A stretch of 53,907 nt of DNA from an uncultured Paracoccaceae bacterium (lineage in GTDB: Bacteria > Pseudomonadota > Alphaproteobacteria > Rhodobacterales > Rhodobacteraceae): the NCBI GenBank assembly GCA_937907485.1, contig CALESR010000043.1:1-53907 (forward strand). The letters are read 5' to 3'. Positions 42,451-50,684 of this stretch are shown here, in pieces. Numbering within the stretch: position 1 is the stretch's first letter; every line of letters begins with the position of its first letter. The position numbers were made by a program, and so were the translations under genes. The notes below the pieces were generated by a model that was not told where the DNA came from, searched no databases, and saw only the letters and a list, made by a program, of their open reading frames with translations.

Positions 42451-42906
42451 TCAATCGGGCGCGGTCAGGTCTGGCGTCCCGGCCTGGCCAAAGAGCCGTT
42501 CGAGCACCTTGAGCCCCTCGTCCAGACGCTGACGCTCGTCGGCGGTCAAGGGGGCCAGCATCGCCTCGGTCGCCGCCTCCATCTCAGGCCGGATGCGGTT
42601 GAAGGCGCGCCGCCCTTTCAGCGTCAGCGCGGCATGGGCGATGCGCGCGTCCTGCGGATCGGCGCTGCGGGTGACCCAACCGCGCGCCTCCAACGCCGCC
42701 AGCGCGCGACTGACCTTGGTCTTGTGGGCAGGCACACGCGCGCACAGATCGGTCGCGGTCAGCGACGGCGCCTCGGCCAGATTGACCAGAACGCGCCATT
42801 CGGGTCGGGTCAATTCATGGCGGCGGCGATAGATCGGATGGGTCCTTGCCGAGGTCAATTCGGCGAGAAGGTTCAGGCGATATGGTAGATATCCCTTTAG
42901 AAACAT
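42451..42906 (-). CDS. MarR-family transcriptional regulator
   Basis: Encodes 151 residues, a winged-helix dimer. Helix-turn-helix region: TRPEWRVLVNLAEAPSLTAT, DLCARVPAHKTKVSRALAAL, EARGWVTRSADPQDARIAHA (the wing), and LTLKGRRAFNRIRPEMEAAT. It is divergent from the MBL/FAD-monooxygenase cluster and so is the likely regulator of that operon, presumably released by an aromatic ligand. The 91-base gap has a candidate operator. Confidence 0.9.
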   Translation of the reverse strand: MFLKGYLPYRLNLLAELTSARTHPIYRRRHELTRPEWRVLVNLAEAPSLTATDLCARVPAHKTKVSRALAALEARGWVTRSADPQDARIAHAALTLKGRRAFNRIRPEMEAATEAMLAPLTADERQRLDEGLKVLERLFGQAGTPDLTAPD

Positions 42907-42922
42907 TGCCCTAAACGTTCCC

Positions 42923-42943
42923 GTTGATAGTTACATTTTCAAC
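42923..42943. promoter_or_regulatory. Candidate MarR operator
   Basis: In the divergent gap, GTTGA-N11-TCAAC is an inverted repeat in an AT-rich setting. The nine-base arms match at seven positions (GTTGATAGT and ATTTTCAAC). Position and symmetry fit an operator for the adjacent MarR-type protein; this is inference. Confidence 0.4.
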
Positions 42944-42997
42944 CAATACCCTGCGCAAACATGATTCGCATAGTCACAAAACCAAAGGCACCCCCGC

Positions 42998-43948
42998 ATG
43001 AGCAAGGCTTTCGCATCCCAGGGCGACATGACCGAAAAGACGGTTTCCTTCACGCAGATCGGTGACGGGCTCTATGCCTTTACTGCCGAGGGCGACCCGA
43101 ACAGCGGTGTCATCATCGGCGATGAGTCGGTCATGGTGATCGAGGCGCAGGCGACGCCACGGCTGGCCCGCAAGGTGGTCGAGTGTATCCGCAGCGTCAC
43201 CGACAAGCCGATCAGCCATCTGGTGCTGACGCATTACCACGCGGTGCGGGTGCTGGGCGCCAGTGCCTATGGCGCGCGCGAGATCATCATGTCCGACAAG
43301 GCGCGGGCGATGGTGGTCGAGCGCGGGCAGGAAGACTGGGACAGCGAATTCGGCCGATTCCCGCGGCTGTTTCAGGGCCATGAGGAAATCCCCGGCCTGA
43401 CGTGGCCGACCACCAGCTTCAGCGACTCGATGACGGTCTATCTGGGCAAACGGCGGATCGACATCCTGACGCCGGGCCGCGCGCATACGGCGGGCGATGC
43501 GGTGGTCTGGGTGCCGGATTCGGGCGTGATGTATACCGGCGACATCGTCGAATACCACTCGGCCTGCTATTGCGGCGACGGGCATTTTGCCGACTGGGGC
43601 CAGACGCTGGCCAATATCGCCGCCTATGACCCGGTCGCCATCGCTCCGGGCCGAGGCGATGCGCTGATCGGCCGCGAGATGGTCGCCAAGGCGATTGCCA
43701 ACACCCGCGACTTTGTCGACAGCACCTATCGCCCGGTGCAGCGGGTGGCGGCGCGCGGCGGCAGCCTGAAACAGGCCTGGGACGCGGTGCGCGCCGAATG
43801 CGACCCCAAGTTCAAGGACTATGCGATTTACGAGCACTGCCTGCCGTTCAACGTGGGCCGGGCCTATGACGAGGCGCGCGGCATCGACACGCCGCGCATC
43901 TGGACCGCCGAACGCGACCGCCAGATGTGGGCCGACCTGCAGGGCTGA
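42998..43948 (+). CDS. Metallo-beta-lactamase-fold protein with altered metal motif
   Basis: Encodes 316 residues of the MBL fold. The usual HxHxDH motif is replaced by THYHAVRVLGAS, keeping both first His but not Asp-His. The later ligands His (RAHTAGDAV) and Asp (MYTGDIVEYHS) are present. A C-terminal region (GGSLKQAWDAVRAECDPKFK) is helical. It is first in a cluster with an FAD monooxygenase and a DUF2783 gene, 68 bases before the monooxygenase. I infer a hydrolytic step in an aromatic pathway, possibly with one metal. The reaction is unknown. Confidence 0.82.
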   Translation: MSKAFASQGDMTEKTVSFTQIGDGLYAFTAEGDPNSGVIIGDESVMVIEAQATPRLARKVVECIRSVTDKPISHLVLTHYHAVRVLGASAYGAREIIMSDKARAMVVERGQEDWDSEFGRFPRLFQGHEEIPGLTWPTTSFSDSMTVYLGKRRIDILTPGRAHTAGDAVVWVPDSGVMYTGDIVEYHSACYCGDGHFADWGQTLANIAAYDPVAIAPGRGDALIGREMVAKAIANTRDFVDSTYRPVQRVAARGGSLKQAWDAVRAECDPKFKDYAIYEHCLPFNVGRAYDEARGIDTPRIWTAERDRQMWADLQG

Positions 43949-44016
43949 CCACGCATGATTTTCATCGGGTCGCCTGACCCACAGGAACCCGCCGCCGCTG
44001 ACGGGGAGGAGACCGC

Positions 44017-45648
44017 ATGACCGCCGCCTTGAAGATCTTTGAAACGCCGCTTTACCCTTATGCGCGCACCGCCGATCAGGACGCCGCCACCCCCGCCCGT
44101 CACAAGGTGGTGGTGATCGGCGCCGGGCCGATCGGGCTGGGCATCGCCATCGACCTTGCGCAGCAGGGCGTCGAGGTGCTGGTGCTCGACGACAACGACA
44201 AGGTCAGCTTTGGCAGCCGGGCGGTGTGTTATGCCAAGCGGCCGCTGGAGATCCTCGACCGGCTGGGCTGTGCCGTGCCGATGGTCGACAAGGGGGTCGA
44301 ATGGAATCTGGGAAAGGTGTTCTTTGACACCCGCCAAGTGTACGAATTCAACCTTCTGGCCGAAGATGGCCACAAATTCCCGGCGTTTATCAACCTGCAG
44401 CAGTACTATTTCGAAGAATACATGGTTGCGCGGGTCAATGAGCTGCGCGCCGCCGGGGCCCCGATCGAGCTGCGAGGCCGCAATCGTCTGACATCCATCG
44501 ACCCCACCGCAGACCATGTGACGCTGCGCGTCGAGACCCCGGAAGGCGCCTATGCGCTGCAGGCCGACTGGCTGATCGCCTGCGACGGCGCGGGCTCGCC
44601 CGTGCGCAAGATGCTGGGCCTCGATTTTGTCGGCCGGGTGTTCGAGGACAACTTCCTGATCGCCGATGTCATCATGGACGCCGAATTCCCGACCGAGCGC
44701 TGGTTCTGGTTCGACCCGCCGTTCAACCGCGGCCAGTCGGCGCTGCTGCACAAACAGCCCGACAATGTCTGGCGCATCGACTTTCAGATCGGCTGGGACA
44801 TCAACCGCGACGAGGAGTTGAAGCCCGAGAACATCGACAAACGCCTGCGGGCGATGCTGGGCGAGGATCTGAAATACCAGTTGGAATGGTCGTCGATCTA
44901 TACCTTCCAGTGCCGCCGGATGGAGCAGTTCCATCAGGGACGGGTGATCTTTGCCGGGGATTCGGCGCATCAGGTCTCGCCGTTTGGCGCGCGTGGGGCG
45001 AACAGCGGGTTGCAGGACACCGACAATCTGGCGTGGAAGCTGAAGCTGATCCTCGACGGCAAGGCGCCCGAGAGCCTGCTGGACAGCTATGACGTCGAGC
45101 GCATTCACGGCGCCGCCGAGAACCTGCTGAATTCGACCCGCGCCACCGATTTCATCACGCCAAAGTCCGAAACCAGCCGGATCTTCCGCGATGCCGTGCT
45201 GGATCTGGCGGAAACCCATGATTTCGCGCGGCCTTTTGTCAACTCGGGTCGGCTGTCGGTGCCCTGCACCTATGACGGATCGCCGCTGAATACGCCCGAT
45301 GCGCTGCCGGGTGGTCCGGCGCGTTCGCGTCCCGGTTCGCCCTGCGCCGATCTGCCGGTGCCGGGTGGGCATCTGCTGGACCGTCTGGGTGGCCGCGATG
45401 CGCCGCGGTTCCAGATTCTGGCGATTGATACGCCTGCGCCCGCCTCCTTTGCCGCTGCGGGGCTGGAGTGCGAGGTGATCGCGCTGAGCACGGCCGAGGC
45501 GCCGCTGCTGAAGGACCGCTATCTGGGCGAGGCCGCGGGCGCCGTCTATCTGATCCGCCCCGACCAGCATGTCGCCGGGCGTTGGCAAAGCTGGGACGCG
45601 CAGGCGCTGGCCGCCGCGCTGGCCCGCGCCATTGGCAAGGAGGGCTGA
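44017..45648 (+). CDS. FAD-dependent aromatic-ring monooxygenase
   Basis: Encodes 543 residues of the class A flavoprotein hydroxylases (PHBH/MhpA-like). Signatures: KVVVIGAGPIGLGIAIDLAQ (FAD Rossmann, about residue 28), WLIACDGAGSPVRKML (DG motif), and RVIFAGDSAHQVSPFGARGA (GD motif, about 310) followed by NSGLQDTDNLAWKLKLIL. A C-terminal thioredoxin-like part (ILAIDTPAPASFAAAGLECE) is as in MhpA/PheA types. It likely hydroxylates a phenolic or aromatic acid; the substrate is not known. GGGGAGGAG precedes the ATG. The DUF2783 gene starts 3 bases after the stop. Confidence 0.9.
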   Translation: MTAALKIFETPLYPYARTADQDAATPARHKVVVIGAGPIGLGIAIDLAQQGVEVLVLDDNDKVSFGSRAVCYAKRPLEILDRLGCAVPMVDKGVEWNLGKVFFDTRQVYEFNLLAEDGHKFPAFINLQQYYFEEYMVARVNELRAAGAPIELRGRNRLTSIDPTADHVTLRVETPEGAYALQADWLIACDGAGSPVRKMLGLDFVGRVFEDNFLIADVIMDAEFPTERWFWFDPPFNRGQSALLHKQPDNVWRIDFQIGWDINRDEELKPENIDKRLRAMLGEDLKYQLEWSSIYTFQCRRMEQFHQGRVIFAGDSAHQVSPFGARGANSGLQDTDNLAWKLKLILDGKAPESLLDSYDVERIHGAAENLLNSTRATDFITPKSETSRIFRDAVLDLAETHDFARPFVNSGRLSVPCTYDGSPLNTPDALPGGPARSRPGSPCADLPVPGGHLLDRLGGRDAPRFQILAIDTPAPASFAAAGLECEVIALSTAEAPLLKDRYLGEAAGAVYLIRPDQHVAGRWQSWDAQALAAALARAIGKEG

Positions 45649-45651
45649 GGA

Positions 45652-45840
45652 ATGGCCGATCTGAACACCACCCGCAACACGCCGCGCGCCGATGATGTCT
45701 ATCAGATGCTGATCGACGCGCATGAGGGGCTGAGCAAGGCGCAAAGTGACGCCTTCAACGCGCGGCTGATCCTGACGCTGATGAACCACATCGGCGACGC
45801 CGAGGTGATCGCGCAGGCGCTGGCGGTGGCCAAGCGCTGA
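45652..45840 (+). CDS. DUF2783 small protein
   Basis: Encodes 62 residues, acidic and helical (ADDVYQMLIDAHEGLSKAQS, DAFNARLILTLMNHIGDAEV). It matches the DUF2783 family, which accompanies FAD-dependent monooxygenases in proteobacteria. AGGAGGG stands 11 bases before the ATG. Its job is unknown; a partner or assembly factor of the monooxygenase is plausible. It ends the cluster, followed by a terminator. Confidence 0.85.
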   Translation: MADLNTTRNTPRADDVYQMLIDAHEGLSKAQSDAFNARLILTLMNHIGDAEVIAQALAVAKR

Positions 45841-45845
45841 ACGCC

Positions 45846-45884
45846 CGCCCTGCCCCGGCCTGTGCCGGAGCAGGGCGTTGTCTT
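45846..45884 (+). terminator. Rho-independent terminator of the MBL/monooxygenase cluster
   Basis: An 8-bp outer stem (CGCCCTGC pairing with GCAGGGCG, 45846-45877) holds an inner CCGG/CCGG pairing and is followed by TTGTCTT. It begins a few bases past the DUF2783 stop; pheT converges on it from the right. Confidence 0.75.
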
Positions 45885-48306
45885 AGCCGCGCAGCACGCC
45901 GCCGGTGGCCTTGGCGACCTTGTCGATGATGCGGGCGCTGACGGCCTCGATGTCCTCATCGGTCAGGGTCTTGCCCTGCGGTTGCAGGCGCACGGTGATG
46001 GCCAGCGATTTCTTGCCGGCGCCCATCTGGGCCTCGGCGCGCTCGCCCGTGAAGCTGTCAAAGACGCGAACCGAGTCGATCAGCCCCTTGTCGGCGCCGA
46101 GTGCGGCGTTGACCAGCGCCAGCGCCTCGACGCGGGCGTCGAGCACAAAGGCAAAGTCGCGTTCGACCGCCTGCAGGTCGCTGAGCACCAGCGCCGGGCG
46201 GGTGGCGACGACGCTGCGCGGCATCGGCACGGCGGCGGGCAACACGGTAAAGGCCACGGCGGCGCCCTTGATGCCGTAAGCTTTCAGGATGCGCGGATGC
46301 ACCTCGCCAAAGCTGGCGAGCGCCAGTTTCGGCCCCAGCGTCAGCCGCCCGGCGCGACCGGGGTGGAACCAGCCGGGCATGGCGCGGTCGGCCTGCAGCC
46401 GCGCGGGGGCGCCGATGGCGGCCAGAACGGCCTCGGCATCGGCCTTGGCGTCGAAAAGATCGACGGCGCGGCGGGCGCCCTGCGGATCACGCGGGCCGTT
46501 GGCGCCGATCAGCAGGCCGGTGGCGTGGATCGCCTGTTCGCCGGGCTCGCCGCCGTGGAACACCGGCCCCAGTTCGAACAGCGCCAGATCCATCGCGCCG
46601 CGCGCCTGATTGCGCGCCGCCGCCTGCAAGAGGCCGGGCAGCAGGTCAGGCCGCATATGGGTCATCTCGCTGGAGATCGGGTTTTCCAGTCGCAGCGCGT
46701 CGCTGCCGCCGCCAAAGCGTTCGGCCGAGGCGGCGTCGATGAAGCTGTAGGTGACGCATTCGTGGTAGCCGAGGCTGGCCAAGGTGCGCCGGGCCAGCCG
46801 CTCGCGCCGCTGCACCGGGGTCAGGATCGGCGCCGGAACGCCCACCGAGGGGCGCGGCAGGGGCCGACCGACCAGCCCGGTCAGCGAGGCGATGCGGGCG
46901 ACTTCCTCGACCAGATCGGCATCGTCGAGCACATCAGGACGCCACGAGGGCGGCGTGACCTCGGTGCCGTCCAGCGTGAACCCCAGCGATTCCAGCGTCT
47001 TGCGCTGCGTGGATTCCGCAATGTCCATGCCAACCAGCGAGACCACGCGCGCCGGATCAAAGCGAAAGCGCCGCGTGACCGGCGGCACCGCGCCGTCCAT
47101 CGCCAGTTCGCCCACTTGCCCGCCGCAGAGGTCGAGGATCATCTGCGCCGCCAGATCGAGGCCCGGCAGGGTGAAGTGCGGATCGACGCCGCGTTCGAAC
47201 CGATAGCGGGCGTCCGAGTTGATTTTCAGCGCGCGGCCAGTGGTGGCGACGGTGATCGGGTCCCAATAGGCGGACTCGAGGAAGACTTCGGTGGTGTCTT
47301 CGGTGCAGCCCGAATGCTCGCCACCCATGATGCCCGCGATGGATTCGACGCCGTTCGCGTCGGAAATCGCCATCATGCCGGGCGCCAGCGTATAGGTCTT
47401 GCCGTCGAGGGCGAGGATCTCTTCGCCGCCCAGTGCCGGGTGGATGCGCAGCGTGTCGCCCGCGACCTTGGCGAGGTCAAAGACGTGCAGCGGGCGGTTC
47501 AGCGCGAAGGTGAAGAAGTTGGTGACATCAACCAGCGCCGAGATGGGGCGCAGGCCGATCGCCTTGAGCCGCGCCTGCAGCCAGAGCGGCGAGGGGCCGT
47601 TTTTCACGCCGCGGATCACCCGCCCGGCGAACAGCGGGCAGCCGCGCGTCTGCAGGGCCGGGTCGATCTGCACACGCAGCGGGCTGGGGAACGCGGCGGT
47701 GATTTCAGGCACCTGCAGCGGTTTCAGCGTGCCAAGGCCGCGCGCTGCCAGATCGCGGGCAATGCCGCGCACACCCAGCGCATCGGGGCGGTTGGGGGTG
47801 ATCTTGATATGGATCATCGGGTCGTTGAGGCCGCGATAGTCGATGAAGCGCATGCCCAGCGGGGCGTCATCCGGCAGGTCGATGATGCCGTCGTGGTTGT
47901 CGCTGAGTTCGAGTTCGCGTTCGGAACACATCATGCCGTTCGAGGCCTGACCGCGGATCACGCCGGGTTTCAGGTCAACGCCGGTGCCGGGAATATGCGT
48001 GCCGGTGGGGGCGAAAACCCCGACCAGCCCGGTGCGCGCATTGGGGGCACCGCAGACGACCTGCACCTCCTCGCTGCGGCCACCGGGGCCGTCGGGCAGG
48101 GTTTCAACCCGGCAGAGGCGCAGTTTGTCGGCGTCGGGGTGTTTCACCGCCTCGAGGATGCGGGCGATGCGAAAGGCGCCGAGTGTGGCGGCGGGATCGG
48201 AGACGCCCTCGACCTCGAGCCCCAGATCGGTCAGCGCCTCGGTGATCGCGTCGAGCGTCGCCGAGGTTTCCAGATGTTCCTTGAGCCAGGACAGGGTGAA
48301 TTTCAT
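45883..48306 (-). CDS. pheT: Phenylalanine-tRNA ligase beta subunit
   Basis: Encodes 807 residues, normal for bacterial PheT. It forms the alpha2-beta2 synthetase that charges tRNA-Phe. Domains are an N-terminal tRNA-binding fold (about 40-150, AFRIARILEAVKHPDADKLR ... QVVCGAPNARTGLVGVFAPT), B3/B4 editing (about 210-390), B5 (about 400-480, RFRFDPARVVSLVGMDIAES), catalytic-like core, and C-terminal FDX-ACB (about 710-807). It starts MKFTLSWLKEHLETS. pheS is not in this window. Confidence 0.97.
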   Translation of the reverse strand: MKFTLSWLKEHLETSATLDAITEALTDLGLEVEGVSDPAATLGAFRIARILEAVKHPDADKLRLCRVETLPDGPGGRSEEVQVVCGAPNARTGLVGVFAPTGTHIPGTGVDLKPGVIRGQASNGMMCSERELELSDNHDGIIDLPDDAPLGMRFIDYRGLNDPMIHIKITPNRPDALGVRGIARDLAARGLGTLKPLQVPEITAAFPSPLRVQIDPALQTRGCPLFAGRVIRGVKNGPSPLWLQARLKAIGLRPISALVDVTNFFTFALNRPLHVFDLAKVAGDTLRIHPALGGEEILALDGKTYTLAPGMMAISDANGVESIAGIMGGEHSGCTEDTTEVFLESAYWDPITVATTGRALKINSDARYRFERGVDPHFTLPGLDLAAQMILDLCGGQVGELAMDGAVPPVTRRFRFDPARVVSLVGMDIAESTQRKTLESLGFTLDGTEVTPPSWRPDVLDDADLVEEVARIASLTGLVGRPLPRPSVGVPAPILTPVQRRERLARRTLASLGYHECVTYSFIDAASAERFGGGSDALRLENPISSEMTHMRPDLLPGLLQAAARNQARGAMDLALFELGPVFHGGEPGEQAIHATGLLIGANGPRDPQGARRAVDLFDAKADAEAVLAAIGAPARLQADRAMPGWFHPGRAGRLTLGPKLALASFGEVHPRILKAYGIKGAAVAFTVLPAAVPMPRSVVATRPALVLSDLQAVERDFAFVLDARVEALALVNAALGADKGLIDSVRVFDSFTGERAEAQMGAGKKSLAITVRLQPQGKTLTDEDIEAVSARIIDKVAKATGGVLRG

Positions 48307-48452
48307 CGCCAGACCTTTGCATTCTATCGGGTTTGGCGCCCTGTTAGCCGATTGGCGGCGCCAAGAAAAGGCCAGCCCGGCAAGGCGCGATTGAACGGTC
48401 GGGCGTGGTCATGCGACACAGGGGGGAAACCAACCGCCCGAAAGGTGACGTC

Positions 48453-48881
48453 ATGCTGCGCCCTGCCCTGATTGCCCTGCTGTTGAGTGCTGCCCCGGCC
48501 TTGGCGGGCGGCAATGAGCGCGTTTTCCCCGCCGCACCCGATGGCACGATTTCCTTTGGCATGCCGTCGGGCAATGTCGGCTGCCATTATATCCCGGCGG
48601 GGGGCACCAGTGTCTATGACACGGCGACCGGGGATGAGGAGTTGCACTGCATCCGCCTGCAGCCGCAGACGCTGGTGGTGATCCTCGACCAGCATCTGGG
48701 CGGGTCGCAGCCGATCCTCAGCAGCGAGGTGCCGGAACTGCCGGGCGGGCCGGTGCTGCCCTATGGTGCCTTCTGGCAGGCCGGGGCCTTTACCTGTCTG
48801 TCGGCGCGCAACGGGCTGGTCTGCACCAATGCCTCGGGCGCGGGTCTGCGGATGTCGCGCGCCGAGGTGGTGACCTGGTAA
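48453..48881 (+). CDS. Small secreted protein (DUF6636-like), unknown function
   Basis: Encodes 142 residues. A Sec signal (MLRPALIALLLSAAPALAGG) precedes a mature domain with three or four cysteines (VGCHYIP, ELHCIRL, FTCLSAR, LVCTNA). Its FGMPSGNVGCHY opening resembles secreted proteins labelled DUF6636. AAAGGTGA precedes the ATG. It stands alone, divergent from pheT; role unknown. Confidence 0.75.
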   Translation: MLRPALIALLLSAAPALAGGNERVFPAAPDGTISFGMPSGNVGCHYIPAGGTSVYDTATGDEELHCIRLQPQTLVVILDQHLGGSQPILSSEVPELPGGPVLPYGAFWQAGAFTCLSARNGLVCTNASGAGLRMSRAEVVTW

Positions 48882-48890
48882 GGCCGCGCC

Positions 48891-49649
48891 TCAGCGGCGC
48901 GGGGCCTTGGTGTCGTCGTCCTCGTCGTCGTCTTCGTCGGCATCCGCGTCGGGCAGGTTGAAGAAGCTTTCGGCGTCGGAATAATCGACGGCTTTCTTGT
49001 GCTCGCTGCCGAGGGTGTATTCGTCGCCGTCGCGCGGCATCCGCGGTTCGGGCGCCATATCGAGCGACTGTTCGGTCGAGACCAGCTTGCGCCGCTCGTC
49101 ATCGCTCATCACGCTGCCTTCGCCTTCGCGCTTCTTGGCGGCCTTTTGCACCTCGGAATCCAGTTCCGACTGGCGGCACAGGCCCAGCGCCACCGGGTCG
49201 ATGGGGGTGATGTTCTGGATGTTCCAGTGCGTGCGCTCGCGGATGGCCAGAATCGACGGGTTCGTCGTGCCGACCAGTTTGCGGATCTGCGCGTCGGCCA
49301 GTTCCGGGTGGAATTTCACCAGCCAGAGGATCGCCGCCGGGCGGTCCTGCCGTTTGGACAGCGGGGTATAACGCGGACCGCGGCGCTTTTCCTCGCCGAC
49401 CGAGGCCGGGTTGAATTTCAGCTTCAGCTTGTAGGCCGGGTCAGCCTCGCCGCGCTTGATCTCGACATCGTCGAGTTGGTTGTGGGCGAGCGGGTCAAAC
49501 CCTTTGACCCCGGTCGCCACGTCGCCGTCAGCGATGCCCTGCACCTCGAGTTCATGCAGACCGCAGAAATCGGCGACCTGCTTGAAGCTGAGCGTGGTGT
49601 TGTCCACCAGCCAGACAGCGGTGGCCTTGGCCATCAGGGGTTTTGACAT
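48891..49649 (-). CDS. trcR: Cell-cycle transcriptional regulator TrcR (DUF1013)
   Basis: Encodes 252 residues. The conserved part (about 1-180) begins MSKPLMAKATAVWLVDNTTL with SFKQVADFCGLHELEVQGIA and KLKLKFNPASVGEEKRRGPR, RYTPLSKRQDRPAAILWLVK, and NPSILAIRERTHWNIQNITP. This is the DUF1013 family, named TrcR in alphaproteobacteria and linked to the cell cycle. The end is an acidic run of Asp/Glu (about 230-247). The start at 49649 fits the family N-terminus. Converges with the upstream secreted-protein gene. Confidence 0.85.
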   Translation of the reverse strand: MSKPLMAKATAVWLVDNTTLSFKQVADFCGLHELEVQGIADGDVATGVKGFDPLAHNQLDDVEIKRGEADPAYKLKLKFNPASVGEEKRRGPRYTPLSKRQDRPAAILWLVKFHPELADAQIRKLVGTTNPSILAIRERTHWNIQNITPIDPVALGLCRQSELDSEVQKAAKKREGEGSVMSDDERRKLVSTEQSLDMAPEPRMPRDGDEYTLGSEHKKAVDYSDAESFFNLPDADADEDDDEDDDTKAPRR

Positions 49650-49785
49650 CGCGTTGGTCCTTTTTGCCGCGCGAGGCGCATGGCGCGGCGCACGCCGGGG
49701 GACCGGCCACGGCCGCGAGCCGTGCATCCTCGATTTCGGGGAATGGAGCGTATATAAGCGCGCCGATTGTCTTAGGAAAGAGAAA

Positions 49786-50433
49786 ATGCACCTGCGCCCC
49801 CTTGCCCTCGCCGCCCTTCTGCCGATTTTCGCCAGCCCTGCCCTGGCTCAGGACCGGGCGGGAGAGTTCGATCATTACCTGCTGGCCCTGTCGTGGATCC
49901 CGGCCTATTGCGCCGACGACGGCGACGACCGCCGCGACCCGCGTTGCCGCGATGGCAGCGCGATCGGCTGGGCGGTGCATGGCCTCTGGCCGCAGAACCG
50001 CGATGGCGACTGGCCCGAGTATTGCCACACCAGCCAGCGCGACCCCTCGCGCCGCGAAACCAGTGACGAGGCCGCGCTGTTCGGCACCTCGGGCGCGGCG
50101 TGGCACCAGTGGAACAAGCATGGACGGTGCTCGGGCCTGTCGGCGCAGGGGTATTACGATCTGGTCGAGGAGGCCGTCGCCAGCGTCGAGATGCCCGAGG
50201 TGTTCGAGGGCGTGCAGCGGGAATTGCGGGTGGACCCCGATGTGATCGAGGCGGCGTTCATCGAGGCCAATCCGGGGCTTACCCCGGCGATGATGGTGAC
50301 AAGCTGCGCGCAGGGTGATCTGGTGGAGCTGCGGCTGTGCCTGACGCGCGATCTGCAGCCGATGCCCTGCGGCGCGGCGATCACCCGGCGCGAATGCCGG
50401 CTGGATACCGCGCGGCTGCTGCCGCTGCGCTGA
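49786..50433 (+). CDS. Secreted ribonuclease T2 family protein
   Basis: Encodes 215 residues. A signal peptide (MHLRPLALAALLPIFASPALAQ) is followed by the RNase T2 fold. Active-site block I is AVHGLWPQNRDGDWPEYC. Block II reads AWHQWNKHGRCSGL, in which the usual Glu of HEWxKHG is Gln. Several paired cysteines are present. These enzymes cleave RNA via 2',3'-cyclic phosphates in the periplasm or medium. Upstream is a TATATAA element at 49750. It is divergent from trcR. Confidence 0.87.
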   Translation: MHLRPLALAALLPIFASPALAQDRAGEFDHYLLALSWIPAYCADDGDDRRDPRCRDGSAIGWAVHGLWPQNRDGDWPEYCHTSQRDPSRRETSDEAALFGTSGAAWHQWNKHGRCSGLSAQGYYDLVEEAVASVEMPEVFEGVQRELRVDPDVIEAAFIEANPGLTPAMMVTSCAQGDLVELRLCLTRDLQPMPCGAAITRRECRLDTARLLPLR

Positions 50434-50496
50434 ACGTGCGGCGCGGAAAGGACGTTGCAGGGGCCTGACCCCTGCCGTTCTGCGATGTGGGGATAC

Positions 50497-50573
50497 TGGT
50501 CGGAGTGAGAGGATTCGAACCTCCGACCCCCTGCTCCCGAAGCAGGTGCGCTACCAGGCTGCGCTACACTCCG
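50497..50573 (-). tRNA. tRNA-Pro (anticodon CGG)
   Basis: A complete cloverleaf on the minus strand: acceptor CGGAGTG pairs with CACTCCG, discriminator A and encoded CCA. The D arm is GCGC-AGCCTGGTA-GCGC, the anticodon arm CCTGC-TTCGGGA-GCAGG (anticodon CGG at 50539-50537), and the T arm GGAGG-TTCGAAT-CCTCT. It lies between RNase T2 and the DMT transporter. Confidence 0.95.
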
Positions 50574-50684
50574 ACCGTGGGCGGGGATTACCCCGGCCCT
50601 GCGGGCTTTGCAAGGGGCAACCCGCGCGCAATTGGCGGCGGCTTTCGCCCAACGGCCACGCGGGATCGGCGGCGCGATGCCGGG

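Noticed and set aside
41303..42454. 383-codon leftward frame across lexA and the 59-bp array
   Set aside because: It runs antisense to lexA and its repeats change frame every 59 bases, so the apparent protein is not repeated in a coding way.
42998..43948. MBL gene as a pseudogene because two metal ligands are missing
   Set aside because: The frame is intact, full length, with a normal operon place and terminator; the change may be a family trait.
45862..48471. 869-codon rightward frame opposite pheT
   Set aside because: A shadow of pheT in a GC-rich genome; composition is dominated by Arg, Gly, His and Gln with no domains.
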